Part shown: piece by piece, positions 15,721-26,498 of the stretch
Position numbering within the stretch: the stretch's first letter is position 1
How the letters are laid out: each line of letters opens with the position of its first letter
Assembly: GCA_016709385.1 (NCBI GenBank)
Contig: JADJMW010000008.1
Location: forward strand, 266,355-330,354
Reading direction: 5' to 3'
Origin: Candidatus Rubrivivax defluviihabitans
GTDB lineage: Bacteria > Pseudomonadota > Gammaproteobacteria > Burkholderiales > Burkholderiaceae_C
Length of the DNA stretch: 64,000 nucleotides
Notes under the pieces: model-generated
What the model was told of the DNA's origin: nothing
What the model saw: the letters and a program-made list of their open reading frames with translations, nothing else
Databases searched by the model: none
Translations under genes and position numbers: made by a program

Positions 15721-16518
15721 TCAGCGGTCCCTGAACACCGCGGGCCGCTTGGCGAAGAAGGCCGCCACACCCTCGGCGAAGTCGTGCGCGGCGCCGAGTC
15801 GGCGCTGGGCCGCAGCCTCCAGTGCCAGCGCGTCGCCGAGGTCCATCGGCATGGCGGCGTCCAGCGCGCGGCGCGTTTCGGCCAGTGCCCGGCTGGGCAT
15901 GGCGGCCAACCGGTCGGCCAGCGCGGCAACGGTGGCCACCAGCAGCACGTCGTCCACGCATTGCCAGATCAGCCCGATGCGTTCGGCGTCCTCGGCCGGC
16001 AGCTTGTCGCCCGTCATCGCCAGGCCCAGCGCGCGGGCACGCCCGACCAGTCGCGGCAGCAGCCAGGTGCCGCCGCAGTCGGGCACGAGACCGATCTTGC
16101 TGAAGGCCTGGATGAAGCTGGCGCTGCGCGCCGCCACCACGAGGTCGCAGCACAGCGCCAGATTCGCGCCGGCGCCGGCCGCGACGCCGTTGACGGCGGC
16201 GATCACCGGCACCGGCATCGAGCGCACACGGGTGGCCAGCGGGCGGTAGAAGCGTTCGATGACCCCACCCACGTCGACGCCGGCCGCCATGGCGGGGTCG
16301 CGCAGGTCCTGGCCGGCGCAGAAGCCGCGGCCGGCGCCGGTGAGGACCACGGCGCGAACCGCCGCATCCGCGGCGGCGGCGTCCAGCGCCGGCAGCAGTT
16401 GCTCGTGCATGGCTGCCGTGAAACTGTTCAGCGTGGCCGGTCGGTTCAGCGTGAGGGTGCGCACGACGCCCCGGTCGGAAACCAGGACCATGGCTTCGGT
16501 CGATACCGCATCGGTCAC
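15721..16518 (-). CDS. paaG: 1,2-epoxyphenylacetyl-CoA isomerase PaaG
   Basis: 265 aa crotonase-family protein. GTG 16518 was chosen: GGAGGGA lies nine bases upstream and residues before it are not conserved in style. Oxyanion-hole segments 'GFCAGQDLRD' (about 67-76) and 'GVAAGAGANLAL' (about 110-121) and the PaaG-type 'IGLVPDCGGTW' with its catalytic aspartate are present. It converts ring-1,2-epoxyphenylacetyl-CoA into the oxepin. It is the first gene of the operon, facing the palindrome at 16580. A weaker internal ATG lies ten codons downstream. Confidence 0.93.
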   Translation of the reverse strand: MTDAVSTEAMVLVSDRGVVRTLTLNRPATLNSFTAAMHEQLLPALDAAAADAAVRAVVLTGAGRGFCAGQDLRDPAMAAGVDVGGVIERFYRPLATRVRSMPVPVIAAVNGVAAGAGANLALCCDLVVAARSASFIQAFSKIGLVPDCGGTWLLPRLVGRARALGLAMTGDKLPAEDAERIGLIWQCVDDVLLVATVAALADRLAAMPSRALAETRRALDAAMPMDLGDALALEAAAQRRLGAAHDFAEGVAAFFAKRPAVFRDR

Positions 16519-16579
16519 AGGAAAGTCCCTCCAGCCAGCCCCGATGCACAGCGATGCGTGCCGGGCTGGCGGCATTCCT

Positions 16580-16593
16580 CGACCGATCGGTCG
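16580..16593. promoter_or_regulatory. 14-bp perfect palindrome, candidate PaaR operator
   Basis: CGACCGATCGGTCG is a perfect 14-bp palindrome 62 bp before the paaG start codon. Its size and two-fold symmetry are those of TetR-family operators, and it is the only such element near the operon. That PaaR binds it is inference from position and the pairing of one TetR gene with one palindrome. Confidence 0.55.
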
Positions 16594-16671
16594 GCGAATT
16601 CTAGGAGATGCCGCGGGCGCTGATCAAGCCCGATCCGAAGCGCCCGCCGAGCCACCGCTGGGCAAGCCGCT

Positions 16672-18063
<1,392 letters not shown>

Positions 18064-18110
18064 GGAAAGGGTTCAGTGTCGGCCAAGGTCTTCCGGCCGG
18101 AAGCGTCGCA

Positions 18111-18884
18111 TCAGGCCGTCACGGCTGCGGGCGCGGCAGCCGGCACGGCCGTGGCACGTTCGGCATGCCATTGCACCAGCCGACGCATGTTGCCCAGCGA
18201 AACCCAGTGCAGGTGCACCAGACCGAGCATGCCGTTGCGGTGCAATTCGGCGATCACGGCATCGGGCAATTCGGACATCTTCTTGTCGTCCACGGTCAGG
18301 AAGCCGTCGACCGAATGCTTGCTGCCGTCGGGCAGCGTCGCGTCGAAGCGCATCTCGCGCAGCACATCCAGTTCGAGCAGCCGCTTGCCCACCAACCGGG
18401 TGCGCTGCACCTCGGTTTCCAGCGACTCCATCAGCGGCTGCATGCTCTTCAGCAGCGCCGCGGGCTGACCGTCGGCCTCGAAAACCGGTGCACCGGTCTC
18501 GTTGCCGGCGCCCGCGTAGGCCATGTCGACGCAGATGGCAAAGCGCTTGTCGTCCACGCGTGCGATGCAGAAGGGGTAGTGGCGCAGCACCGCCGGCATG
18601 TACTGGGCGCGCCAGCGGCTGCCGTCCAGAAAGAGATTCTGGTTCTGCGTCAGCCCCAGCACGGCGATGGGGGCGATCTGGTCGCTGCCGTCGGGTTCCT
18701 TGCCGGCGCGCACGAAGACGATCGGAAATTCGCGGCAGACTTCACTGAACTCCGCGGCCGCCACGAAGATGGCGTTGAGCCGGCCGGCCACCGACCAGTC
18801 GGTGACGGGCAACTTCAGCCTGAGTTGCCGATGCTTGGCGCTGTCGAGTGCGGTGGGTTGCCGGTGCAGGTTCTGATTGATCAA
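18111..18884 (-). CDS. SapC family protein
   Basis: 257 aa with a TTG start at 18884; GGAGA lies six bases upstream and the TTG overlaps the stop of the upstream gene (TTGA). The protein shows the SapC layout: 'AAAEFSEVCREFPIVFVRAG' (about 44-63), 'ALGL..NQNLFLD' and 'WRAQYMPAVLRHYPF' (about 90-104). The family is named after a Campylobacter S-layer secretion protein, but in proteobacteria its function is not established. It is co-transcribed with the CorC-like gene. Confidence 0.82.
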   Translation of the reverse strand: MINQNLHRQPTALDSAKHRQLRLKLPVTDWSVAGRLNAIFVAAAEFSEVCREFPIVFVRAGKEPDGSDQIAPIAVLGLTQNQNLFLDGSRWRAQYMPAVLRHYPFCIARVDDKRFAICVDMAYAGAGNETGAPVFEADGQPAALLKSMQPLMESLETEVQRTRLVGKRLLELDVLREMRFDATLPDGSKHSVDGFLTVDDKKMSELPDAVIAELHRNGMLGLVHLHWVSLGNMRRLVQWHAERATAVPAAAPAAVTA

Positions 18885-20184
18885 GGTTTCTCTCCAGGTT
18901 GTTCGGTGCGGGTGGCCAGCACCTTGTCGACACGCTTGCCGTCCAGGTCGACGACCTCGAAGCGCCAGTCCTCCCACACCACGGTATCAGCAGTGCGCGG
19001 CAGCCGCCCGAGCAGAAGCATGATCATGCCAGCCAAAGTGTTGTAGCGGCCACGGTCTTCCTCGGGCAGTTCCTTCAGGTCGAGCCGATCCTTGAGCTCG
19101 GGCACCGGAATCAGCCCGTCGAGCAGCCAGCCGCCGTCGGGACGTGAGACGGCCCAGGCATCCTCGTCGCTGAGTGCCGTGAACTCGCCGGTGATCGCCT
19201 CCAGCAGGTCGCGTTCGGTGATCACGCCCTGCACGGCGCCATATTCGTCGACCACGAAGACGAGGTCGGTATCGATGCGGCGGAACTGCTCCAGCAATTC
19301 CATGCCGTTCAACGTTTCCGGCACGAACACCGGCGGCTGCATGTGGTCGGCGATGCTCGGCCGTTCGCCGCGCGCCAGCGGCTGCAGCAGGCTGGCCACG
19401 ACGAGCACGCCCTGGACGTCGTCGAGCGAGCCACGGCACACCGGAAACCGACTGTGGCTGCTGGCGGCGATGAGCTCGAGCTGCGCTTCCAGCGGCTCGG
19501 CCACGTCGAGCCACTCGATCTCGGCGCGCGGGATCATCATGGAGCCGATCTGGCGGTCGTCGAGCCGGAAGACGTTGCGCACCATCTGGTGCTCCTGCGC
19601 CTCGATGACCCCGGCTTCGCGCCCCTCTTCGAGCTGTGCCGCGATCTCTTCCTCGGTGACGCTGGCCCCGGCGACTTGCCGCCCAGCCCGAGCAGGCCCA
19701 ACACGGCATGCGTGGACGCCGACAGCAGCACCACGAAGGGCTTGGTCGCCGTGGAAAGCCACATCATCGGCCGCGCCGCCAGCCGCGCCACGGGCTCGGG
19801 GTACATCTGGCCGATGCGCTTGGGCACCAGTTCGCCGAAGATGATGGTGAAGTACGTGATCAGTACGATGACACCGGCGGTGGACGCGATATTGGCCGCC
19901 GGTGCGCCGACGCCGAAGCGCTCGACCAGCCAGGCCGCCAACGGCTTTGCGAACGCCGCCTCGCCGACGATGCCGTTGAGCAGCCCGATCGAGGTGATGC
20001 CGATCTGCACCGTGGACAGCCAACGCGTGGGGTCGTCGTGCAAGGCCATTGCCGCGTCGGCACCGCCCTGGCCCGATTCCACCATCACTTGCAGCCGGGC
20101 CTTGCGGGCCGCCGTGAGGCCCATCTCGGCCATCGCGAAGGCGCCGTTGAGCAGGATCAGAAAAACCAGCAACGCTGTATCCAT
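18881..20184 (-). CDS. CNNM/CorC (HlyC)-type membrane protein, split by one frameshift
   Basis: The N-terminal DUF21 transmembrane half (from ATG 20184) reads well to 'LLGLGGKSPG', and the C-terminal part, two CBS domains plus the CorC/HlyC domain, continues in the next frame from 'ASVTEEEIAAQLEEG'. Joined, it would be about 434 aa, the normal length. One G is missing from a G-run near 19665-19675, a homopolymer-type error or a real mutation. Relatives are linked to Mg2+/Co2+ efflux or heavy-metal tolerance, probably cation transport. Its stop overlaps sapC. Confidence 0.85.
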
Positions 20185-20291
20185 CAGAGACCCGGCAGGC
20201 GCGTGCCGGGCGCAGTGCGCAGGGGGCAGAGCGTATCAGAGCCCTTCCTCGGGGTGGACCCGTACCCAGCGCAGGCCGGCACAATGGCCCG

Positions 20292-21122
20292 ATGAACTAT
20301 CTGGTGGGCGACGTGCAAGGTTGCGCCGACGCGCTGGAGCGGCTGCTGGCCGAGATCGGCTTCTCGCCTTCGCGCGACAGGCTGGTGCTGGTGGGCGACC
20401 TGGTCAACCGCGGCCCGGCCTCGCTGGCCGTGCTGCGCCGCGTGGCCGCCTTCGGCGACGCCGCGACCTGCCTGCTGGGCAACCACGACCTGCACCTGCT
20501 GGCCGTGGCGCACGGCGTGCGCAGAGTGTATCGCGGCGACACCTTCGGCGACGTGCTCGCCTCGCCCGACCTCGCCGCGTGGCTGGAATGGCTGGCGCAC
20601 TGCCGCCTGGCGCACCTGGAGTGCGGCTGGCTGTGCGTGCACGCCGGCGTGGTGCCGCAATGGGACACGGCACAGACGCTGGCGCTGGCCGCGGAGGTGG
20701 TAGCGCTGCTTTCGGGACCGGACCTGGGCGCCTTCCTGCGCGTGATGTACGGCAACGATCCCAACCGCTGGGACGACACGCTCGGCGGCGCCGACCGTTG
20801 GCGCTTCGTCGTCAACGTGCTGACGCGCATCCGCTTCTGCACCGACGACGGCACGCTGGACTTCAAGTCCAAGGAAGGTGCGGCGGGCGCGCCGCCGGAC
20901 CACCGGCCGTGGTTCGACGTACCCGGGCGGCGTACCCAAGGGCAGCCCATGGCCTTCGGCCACTGGAGCACACTGGGCCTGATCGAACGGCCGGACCTGC
21001 TGGCCATCGACACCGGCTGCGTCTGGGGTGGTGCTTTGACGGCGGTGCGCGTGGACGGCGGCCGGCGTGACGTGGTGCAGGTGCGCTGCGAGCAGGCACA
21101 GCGGCCGGGCGCTTGGACATGA
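20292..21122 (+). CDS. apaH: Symmetrical bis(5'-nucleosyl)-tetraphosphatase (Ap4A hydrolase)
   Basis: 276 aa metallophosphatase with 'GDVQGC' (6-11), 'GDLVNRGP' (37-44) and 'GNHDLHLLA' (64-72), then a distal 'CVHAGVVPQWD' and 'FGHWSTLGL', all standard ApaH positions. It cleaves Ap4A into two ADP. A CACAAT hexamer nine bases upstream could be a -10 box for an almost leaderless transcript. The protein is divergent from the CorC-like gene. Confidence 0.93.
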   Translation: MNYLVGDVQGCADALERLLAEIGFSPSRDRLVLVGDLVNRGPASLAVLRRVAAFGDAATCLLGNHDLHLLAVAHGVRRVYRGDTFGDVLASPDLAAWLEWLAHCRLAHLECGWLCVHAGVVPQWDTAQTLALAAEVVALLSGPDLGAFLRVMYGNDPNRWDDTLGGADRWRFVVNVLTRIRFCTDDGTLDFKSKEGAAGAPPDHRPWFDVPGRRTQGQPMAFGHWSTLGLIERPDLLAIDTGCVWGGALTAVRVDGGRRDVVQVRCEQAQRPGAWT

Positions 21123-21292
21123 GCGAATGCGGGCAGGACCGCCGCGCGACGGCACGATGCCGCCTTGCGCAGGGTGAGGCCGGGCGGGTCGAGGCGTGGG
21201 ACTTGAAAGACCGCGGCATCGCGGGCCTCGGTAGCCGCAAGAGGACGTGACTGGCAGAATCCGCGCATTCCCGCTTCGGGGAGCGGATCCCC

Positions 21293-24110
21293 GGAGGCTT
21301 GGGGGAGTGGTTTAACCCAGCAGTCTTGAAAACTGCCGGCCCGCAAGGGCCCGTGAGTTCGAATCTCCGGGGGGCGGGGGGGGCCCGCGCGCGCCGGGGG
21401 GGGGGGCGGCGCGGGGGGGGCGGGGGGGGGGCCGCCCCCGCCGCGGGGGGGGGGCCGGGGGGGGGGCGGGCGGGGGGGGCGCCCGGGGGGGGGGGGCGGG
21501 GGGCGGCGGGGGGGCCCGGGGCGTGGGAAAGGCCCCCCCGGGGGAACTCCCCGCCCGCGGCCCGCGCCCGCGGGGGGGGGCCGGCCGGCGGCGGCTTCGC
21601 CCGGGCCGGGGGGGGGGGGGGGCCGCCCCCCCCGCCCCCCCCCGCCGCCCGGGCCCGGCCCCGGGGCGCCGCCCCCCCGGCCGCCGCCCCGCCCCCGCGC
21701 CCCCCGGGCCCGCCGGCGGGGGGGGGGGGCGGGGCCCCGCCCCGCCCGCCCGGGGGGGGGGGGGGGGGGGGGGGGCGCGGCCGCCCCGGGGGGCCCCGGG
21801 CCCCCCGCCCGGGGGGGGCCCGGCCGGGGCCCGGCCCCGGCCGCCGCCGGGGCCCGACCAAGCGCAAAAGGCCCCCCCCGGGGGGGCCGGGGCGCGCCCC
21901 CGCGGCCGCCCCCCCCCCGGGCCCCCCGCGGCGCGCGGTTGTCCATCCCCCCCGCCGCCCGGCCCCCCGCCCCCCCGGGCCGCCGCCCCGGGGGGGCGCC
22001 GGGGCCCGGGGGCCCGCGGGGGGGCGGCCGGCGCGGGGGGGGCCCGGGGGGGGGCCCCCGCGGGGGGGGGCCGGCGGGGGCGGGGGCGGGGGGCGGGGGG
22101 GCGGCCCCCGCCCCCCCCCGGGGGGGGGGGCCCCCGCCGCCCGGGGCCCCCGCCCGGGGCCGCCGGGGGGGGGGGGGCCGGGGGGGCGGGGGGCGCCCCG
22201 GCCCCGCGGGGGGGCCGCCGGCGGGGGCCCCCCCCCGCGCGGGGGGGGGCCGGGGGGGCGGGGCCGGGGGGGGCCGCCCGGGCGCGGGCGGGCCGGCCGC
22301 GGCCGCGCGCCCCCCGCGGGGCGGGGGGGCGGCGCCGGGGGCCGGGGGGGGCCCCGGGGGCCCCGGCGGCCGCCCCCCCCGGGGGGGGGGGCCGGCGCGG
22401 GGGGGGGCGGGGGCCCCCCCCCGCCGGGGCCGCGGGGGCCCGGCCCCCGCGGCCCGCGCCCGGGGGGGGCCCGCCCCCCGCCGCCCCCCCGGCCGCGGCG
22501 GGGGGCGGGGGGCCCCGCGCGCGCGCGCCGCGCCGGCCGGGGCCCCGCCCCGCCGGGGCCGGCGCGCCCGCGGGCCGGGGGGCGCGGGGCGGGGGCCCCC
22601 CGGCGGGCCGCCCCCGGCGGGGGGGGGGGGGCGGCCCGCGGGGCGCGGCCCGGGGCGGCCGCCGCCCCCCCGCCCCCGCCGGGCCCCCCGGGGGCCCCCC
22701 GCGGGCGGGGGCCCCCCCCCCCCGCCGCGGCGGGGGCGGGCGGGGGGGGGGGCGGGGGCCCGGCCGGGGGCGGCGGCCCCCCGCCCCCGGCCCGGGCCGC
22801 CCGGCGGGCGGGGGGCGGGGGGCCGGGGGCGCCCCCCCCGCCGGGGGCCCCCCCCGCCGCCCGCGCGGGCCCGGCGCCCCGCCGGCGCCGGCGGGCGCCC
22901 GGCGGTCCCCCCGGGCGCCCGGGGGGGGCGGCGGGGGGGCCCGGCGGGGGGGGCGGCCCCCCGCGCCCCCGCCCGCCCGGCCGGGGGGGGGGGGGCCCGG
23001 GCCGGCGGCCGCCCGCCCCGGCGGCGGGGGGGGCCGGCGGGGGGGGGGGGGCACCCCGCCCGCGCCCCCGCCGCCCGGCGGGGGGGGGCGGGGGGGCCGG
23101 GGGGGGGGCGCCGGCCGGGAGGGGGGGGGCCGGCCCCGGCGCCCGGGGGGGGGGCCCGGGGGCCGGCCGCCGCCCCCGCCGGGGGGGGCCCGCCGGCGGG
23201 GGGCGGGGGGCCCCCGGGCCCCCCGGGCCGCCCCCCGGGGGCGGCCCCCGGGCGGGGGGGGGGAAGCCCCCGGGGGGCCGGGGGCGGGGGGCGCCCCGGG
23301 CGGCGCGCCCCCGCGCGGCGCCCCCCCCCCCCCCGGGCCCGCCCCGCGCCGCCCGGGCCCCCCCCCCCCCCCCCCGCGGGGGGCGGGGGGGCGGGGGGGG
23401 CGCCGCCCCCCCCGGGCCCGGCCGGGGGGGCCGGCCGGGGGGGGGGCGCCCGGGCGGCCGCCGCCGGGCGCGCCCCGGGCCGGCCGCCCCCCGGGGCGGC
23501 GGCGGGGCCGGGGGGGGGGGCCCCCCCGCCGGGGGGGGGGGGGGGGCGGGTCGTCCGCGGGGGGGGGGCCCCCCCCCCGGCGGCCGCCGCGGCGCCGCCC
23601 CCCCCCGGCGGGGCGGGGGGCCGGGCCGGGCCCGGCGCCCCGCGGGCCGGGCCCCCCGGCGCCCCCCGCGGCCCCGCGGGGGCCGGGGGGGCGGGGGGGG
23701 GGGGCGCCCGCCCGCCTTCGCCCCGGGGGGCGGGCCGGCCCGCGGGGGCGGGGGGGCGCCGGGGCGGGGGCGCCCGCCCCCCGCGGGGCGGGGGGGGGGG
23801 GGGCCGGGGGCGCCGGGGGCGGCCCCGCCCCCCCGCCGGCCCCCCCCCCCCCCGCGGCCGCCCCCCGCGCCGGCCGGGCCCCGGCGGGCGGCGGGGCCCG
23901 CGGGGGGGGGGGGCCCGCGGGGGGGGGGGGCGGGGGCCCGGCGGGGGGCGGCGCGGCGCGCCCGCGCGGGGGCCCCTGCCGGGGGGGCGGCGGGGGGCCG
24001 GCGCCCGGGGGCCGGGGGGCCCGGCCCGGCGGGGGGGCGCCGCCGGCCGGGGCCGGCGGGGGGGGCGGCGGGCGGGGCCCGGGCGGCCGGCCGGGTCACA
24101 GCCTCCGCCA
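21293..24110 (+). tRNA. tRNA-Ser (anticodon TGA) interrupted by 2730 nt in the T-stem
   Basis: The 5' part 21293-21367 contains acceptor GGAGGCT, D-arm, anticodon loop CTTGAAA (UGA, Ser), a long variable arm GGCCC-GCAA-GGGCC and the T-arm up to GTGAG-TTCGAAT-CTC. The 3' part 24098-24110 supplies AC, the pairing strand AGCCTCC, the discriminator G and CCA. Joined, they make 88 nt with a perfect 7-bp acceptor stem and 5-bp T-stem. The dinucleotide TC occurs on both sides, so the breakpoint is ambiguous by two bases. Upstream, a CAGAAT hexamer at about 21255 may belong to its promoter. Confidence 0.9.
21368..24097. other. 2730-nt block composed almost solely of G and C
   Basis: From the T-stem of tRNA-Ser onward the sequence is an irregular mixture of G-runs and C-runs; A or T occurs only at about a dozen spots, mostly in the first 600 nt (for instance 21522-21556, 21858-21870, 21938-21946). 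There is no period, no codon structure and no recognisable gene; the long open frames on both strands exist only because stop codons need A and T. Both borders are abrupt and fall inside the tRNA. Most likely this is a low-quality or spurious stretch in the consensus; a genuine insertion cannot be excluded from sequence alone. Confidence 0.9.
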
Positions 24111-24317
24111 CGTGCACCCTGACAACGAGCGGATTCCTGAACGCGGACAAGCCCAGCAAGAGTCACCTGTCCCTCTGTCCCGTCCGTTGTGCGGCCGCTA
24201 TGCCATCGTGCAGTGGCCGAACGCCGGGACCCGGCGCCCGTGGACCACGTCGGACCGGGGACAAGGTCCATGCGCGGCGAAGGAGCCAGATGTAGGCTGT
24301 AGACCTTCGACCGCCCC

Positions 24318-25337
24318 ATGCGCCAGCTTTTCGAGCCCCGCCTCGTCAACGACCCCTTCGGCGACCCCGCCCTCTACGTGGACCTGCGCGACGAGGGCCG
24401 GGCGCTGCTGTTCGACATCGGCGATATCCGGCCGCTGCCGCCGCGCAAGCTGCTGCGGATCTCGCACGTCTTCGTCAGCCATACGCACATGGACCACTTC
24501 GCGGGCCTGGACCATCTGCTGCGGGTGGTGCTCGGCCGCAAAACCGGCATCGCGCTCTTCGGCGGGCCGGGCTTCGTGGCGCAGGTCGAACACAAGCTGC
24601 ACGCCTACAGCTGGAACGTGGTGCACCGCTACGAGCCCGAGCTCGTCTTCGACGTGCGTGAATTCAGCCCCGGCGGCCGCGGGCAGCAGGCGCGCCTTTC
24701 CAGCCGCAAGGCGTTTGCGCTCGAGCCCGGACCCGCCTTCGAGGTCCAGGGCGACCTGCTGCACGACGAGCCGCTGCTGCGCGTGCGCGGTCGCTTCGTC
24801 GACCACGAAATGCCCTGCCTGGCGTTCGCACTCGAAGAAAAGCCGCGTCCGCGCGTGGCCAGGGACCGGCTGGCCGCGCTCGGCGTCAGCACCGGCCCCT
24901 GGCTGCGCGACCTGAAGCTGGCCATCATGGCCGGCGCGCCGGCGCACACGCCGATCCACCTGCGCTGGCGCGACCGGCAAGGCGAGCACGAGATGACGCG
25001 CTGCCTGGGCGAGCTGCAAAGCCTCATGCTGGACTTCTCGCCTGGCCAGTGCATCGGCTATGTCACCGATCTGCGCTTCACCGACGAGAACCGGCGCACC
25101 CTGGCGCCGCTGATCGCGGGCGTGGACCTGTTGTTCATCGAGAGCGCGTTTCTCGATGCCGACCTCGAGCACGCCCGGCGCAAGAACCACTTGACGGCAC
25201 GGCAGGCGGGCCAGGTCGCGCGCGAGTCGGGCGCTCGCGGCGTGGTGCCGTTCCACTTCTCCCCGCGCTACGGCCAGCGTGCGGCCGAGCTCGTGGCCGA
25301 GGTGAATGCGGCATGGCGGCTCGAGGATGCTGCCTGA
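24318..25337 (+). CDS. RNase Z-like metallo-beta-lactamase-fold hydrolase
   Basis: 339 aa. The zinc motif 'SHTHMDH' (54-60) is placed as in the MBL fold, and later His/Asp ligands appear in 'GYVTDLRF' (about 240-247) and 'RGVVPFHFSPRY' near 309-320. The layout, without an exosite, matches long MBL proteins annotated as ribonuclease Z or 'MBL fold metallohydrolase'. tRNA 3' processing is possible because the gene follows a tRNA, but the encoded CCA in both tRNAs here makes RNase Z processing dispensable. I call it an MBL hydrolase. Confidence 0.8.
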   Translation: MRQLFEPRLVNDPFGDPALYVDLRDEGRALLFDIGDIRPLPPRKLLRISHVFVSHTHMDHFAGLDHLLRVVLGRKTGIALFGGPGFVAQVEHKLHAYSWNVVHRYEPELVFDVREFSPGGRGQQARLSSRKAFALEPGPAFEVQGDLLHDEPLLRVRGRFVDHEMPCLAFALEEKPRPRVARDRLAALGVSTGPWLRDLKLAIMAGAPAHTPIHLRWRDRQGEHEMTRCLGELQSLMLDFSPGQCIGYVTDLRFTDENRRTLAPLIAGVDLLFIESAFLDADLEHARRKNHLTARQAGQVARESGARGVVPFHFSPRYGQRAAELVAEVNAAWRLEDAA

Positions 25338-25427
25338 CGCAGGTTGACACGCGTTCGGACTGTGCCGCCCCATGGCCCTGCATGAGCAAGGGCCCGCCGC
25401 CCTGCGCCAGTGCCGCCGCTGGTGCAC

Positions 25428-26168
25428 CTACTTGCCGAAGACCGTCTTCAGCAGGTCGGTGGTGCGCGCCGCGGGGTTGGTGCGGATCTTCCTCTCCTCT
25501 TCGGCCACCACGTGGAAGAGTCCGTCCAGCGACTTGTTGGTCACGTAGTCGTCCAGGTCCAGCGACTGCGAACCCATGAGCGGCACCTTCTCGTAACGGC
25601 CCATCATGTCCTTGTAGGCCCGCGTGGCACCCACCTCGTTCACCTTCTGCGCCACCGTGGGCTTGAAGGCGGCATACAGCTTGTCGCGCGTCTTGCTGCT
25701 GAAGAAGTCGGTGGCCGCGGTGTCGCCGCCGCGCAGGATGCCTTGCACGTCCTGCAGCGTCATGTCGCGGATGGCGTCGCCGAAATAGCGCGAAGCCAGC
25801 GGCGCCGCGGCTTCGGCCGCGCGGTTCATGCTGAGCACGAACTCGTCCACCTGCTTCTGGTAGCCCGCGGCGCGCGCCACGTCGGCCACCTTCTGGATCT
25901 TGGGCGGCATGAGGATCTTCACCGCGGCGTTGCCGAAGTAGCCGTCCTTCGCCGACAGATTCTGCACCGCGCGCTCGGTACCCACGGCCAGCGCTTCCTT
26001 GATGCCGGCGGCACCGGTCTTGTCGTCGGTGGTGCCCGGCGGCAGCGGCGACACCGGTGTCTTGGGCAACTTGTCGACGCCCTTGAGCAGGTCGTCCATC
26101 TTCGGCAGCTGGGCCGCGGCCGTGCCGGCGGCGCAAATCCCCGCCAGGAGTGCCAGTCTTCGTCTCAT
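25428..26168 (-). CDS. DUF4197 exported protein
   Basis: 246 aa from ATG 26168 (a GTG lies one codon before). A signal peptide (basic 'MRRR', hydrophobic core, 'AGTAAAQ' cleavage near residue 18) precedes the all-helical DUF4197 domain with 'GIKEALAVGTERAVQNLS' (about 55-72), 'AVKILMPPKIQKV' and a C-terminal 'KSLDGLFHVVAEEERKIR' segment. The family is common in Gram-negative bacteria and has no assigned function. It is convergent with the MBL gene and divergent from the SNF2 gene. Confidence 0.85.
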   Translation of the reverse strand: MRRRLALLAGICAAGTAAAQLPKMDDLLKGVDKLPKTPVSPLPPGTTDDKTGAAGIKEALAVGTERAVQNLSAKDGYFGNAAVKILMPPKIQKVADVARAAGYQKQVDEFVLSMNRAAEAAAPLASRYFGDAIRDMTLQDVQGILRGGDTAATDFFSSKTRDKLYAAFKPTVAQKVNEVGATRAYKDMMGRYEKVPLMGSQSLDLDDYVTNKSLDGLFHVVAEEERKIRTNPAARTTDLLKTVFGK

Positions 26169-26381
26169 CACATTCTCCAGTCAGGCCACCCGTCCCGGCG
26201 GCCAATTGCATGGGCAGGTGCGTGACCACGCCCCCACCCCTAGGGGCCAAGTCTGCCACCGATGCCACCTGGCTCGGTTGCGCACGCTCAGCCCGGTGCC
26301 ATTGGGCGACCGCCGCCGAAGCGGGGCCGGCACAGCGGGTGAAAATCGGCACCTCCAGCCCCTTTCACGACGAGGCAGCGC

Positions 26382-26498
26382 ATGCACCACACCTCCCGCC
26401 GCAACGATGAAGGCGGCAAAGCCGACAGGGCTGTCCGCGATGGCCGGCGCGCTGTTTCCGACTTCCTCGGCCGCGAATCGCTGAAAGTCCCCGCATGA
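26382..26498 (+). CDS. 38-codon ORF coupled to the SNF2 helicase gene
   Basis: ATG 26382 to TGA 26498 encodes 38 residues (MHHTSRRNDEGGK...), basic and hydrophilic, ending 'FLGRESLKVPA'. Its stop overlaps the helicase start as ATGA, and a GAGG lies about ten bases upstream. No homology is recognised. It may be a real small protein, or a leader ORF that couples translation. The remaining 210 bp of this 324-nt divergent gap show nothing else that I can name. Confidence 0.4.
   Translation: MHHTSRRNDEGGKADRAVRDGRRAVSDFLGRESLKVPA

Noticed and set aside
21293..24110. Integrative element or genomic island at tRNA-Ser
   Set aside because: No integrase, no coding genes and no direct repeat of the tRNA 3' end; both halves of the tRNA are unique.
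21293..24110. tRNA intron (group I or archaeal type)
   Set aside because: Known bacterial tRNA introns lie in the anticodon loop, are a few hundred bases and have normal composition. This one is in the T-stem, 2.7 kb and AT-free.
20297..24915. Open reading frames of up to 1350 codons on both strands across 21.3-24.1 kb
   Set aside because: They exist only because the region has almost no A or T and so no stop codons. The translations are Gly/Pro/Arg/Ala low-complexity in every frame.
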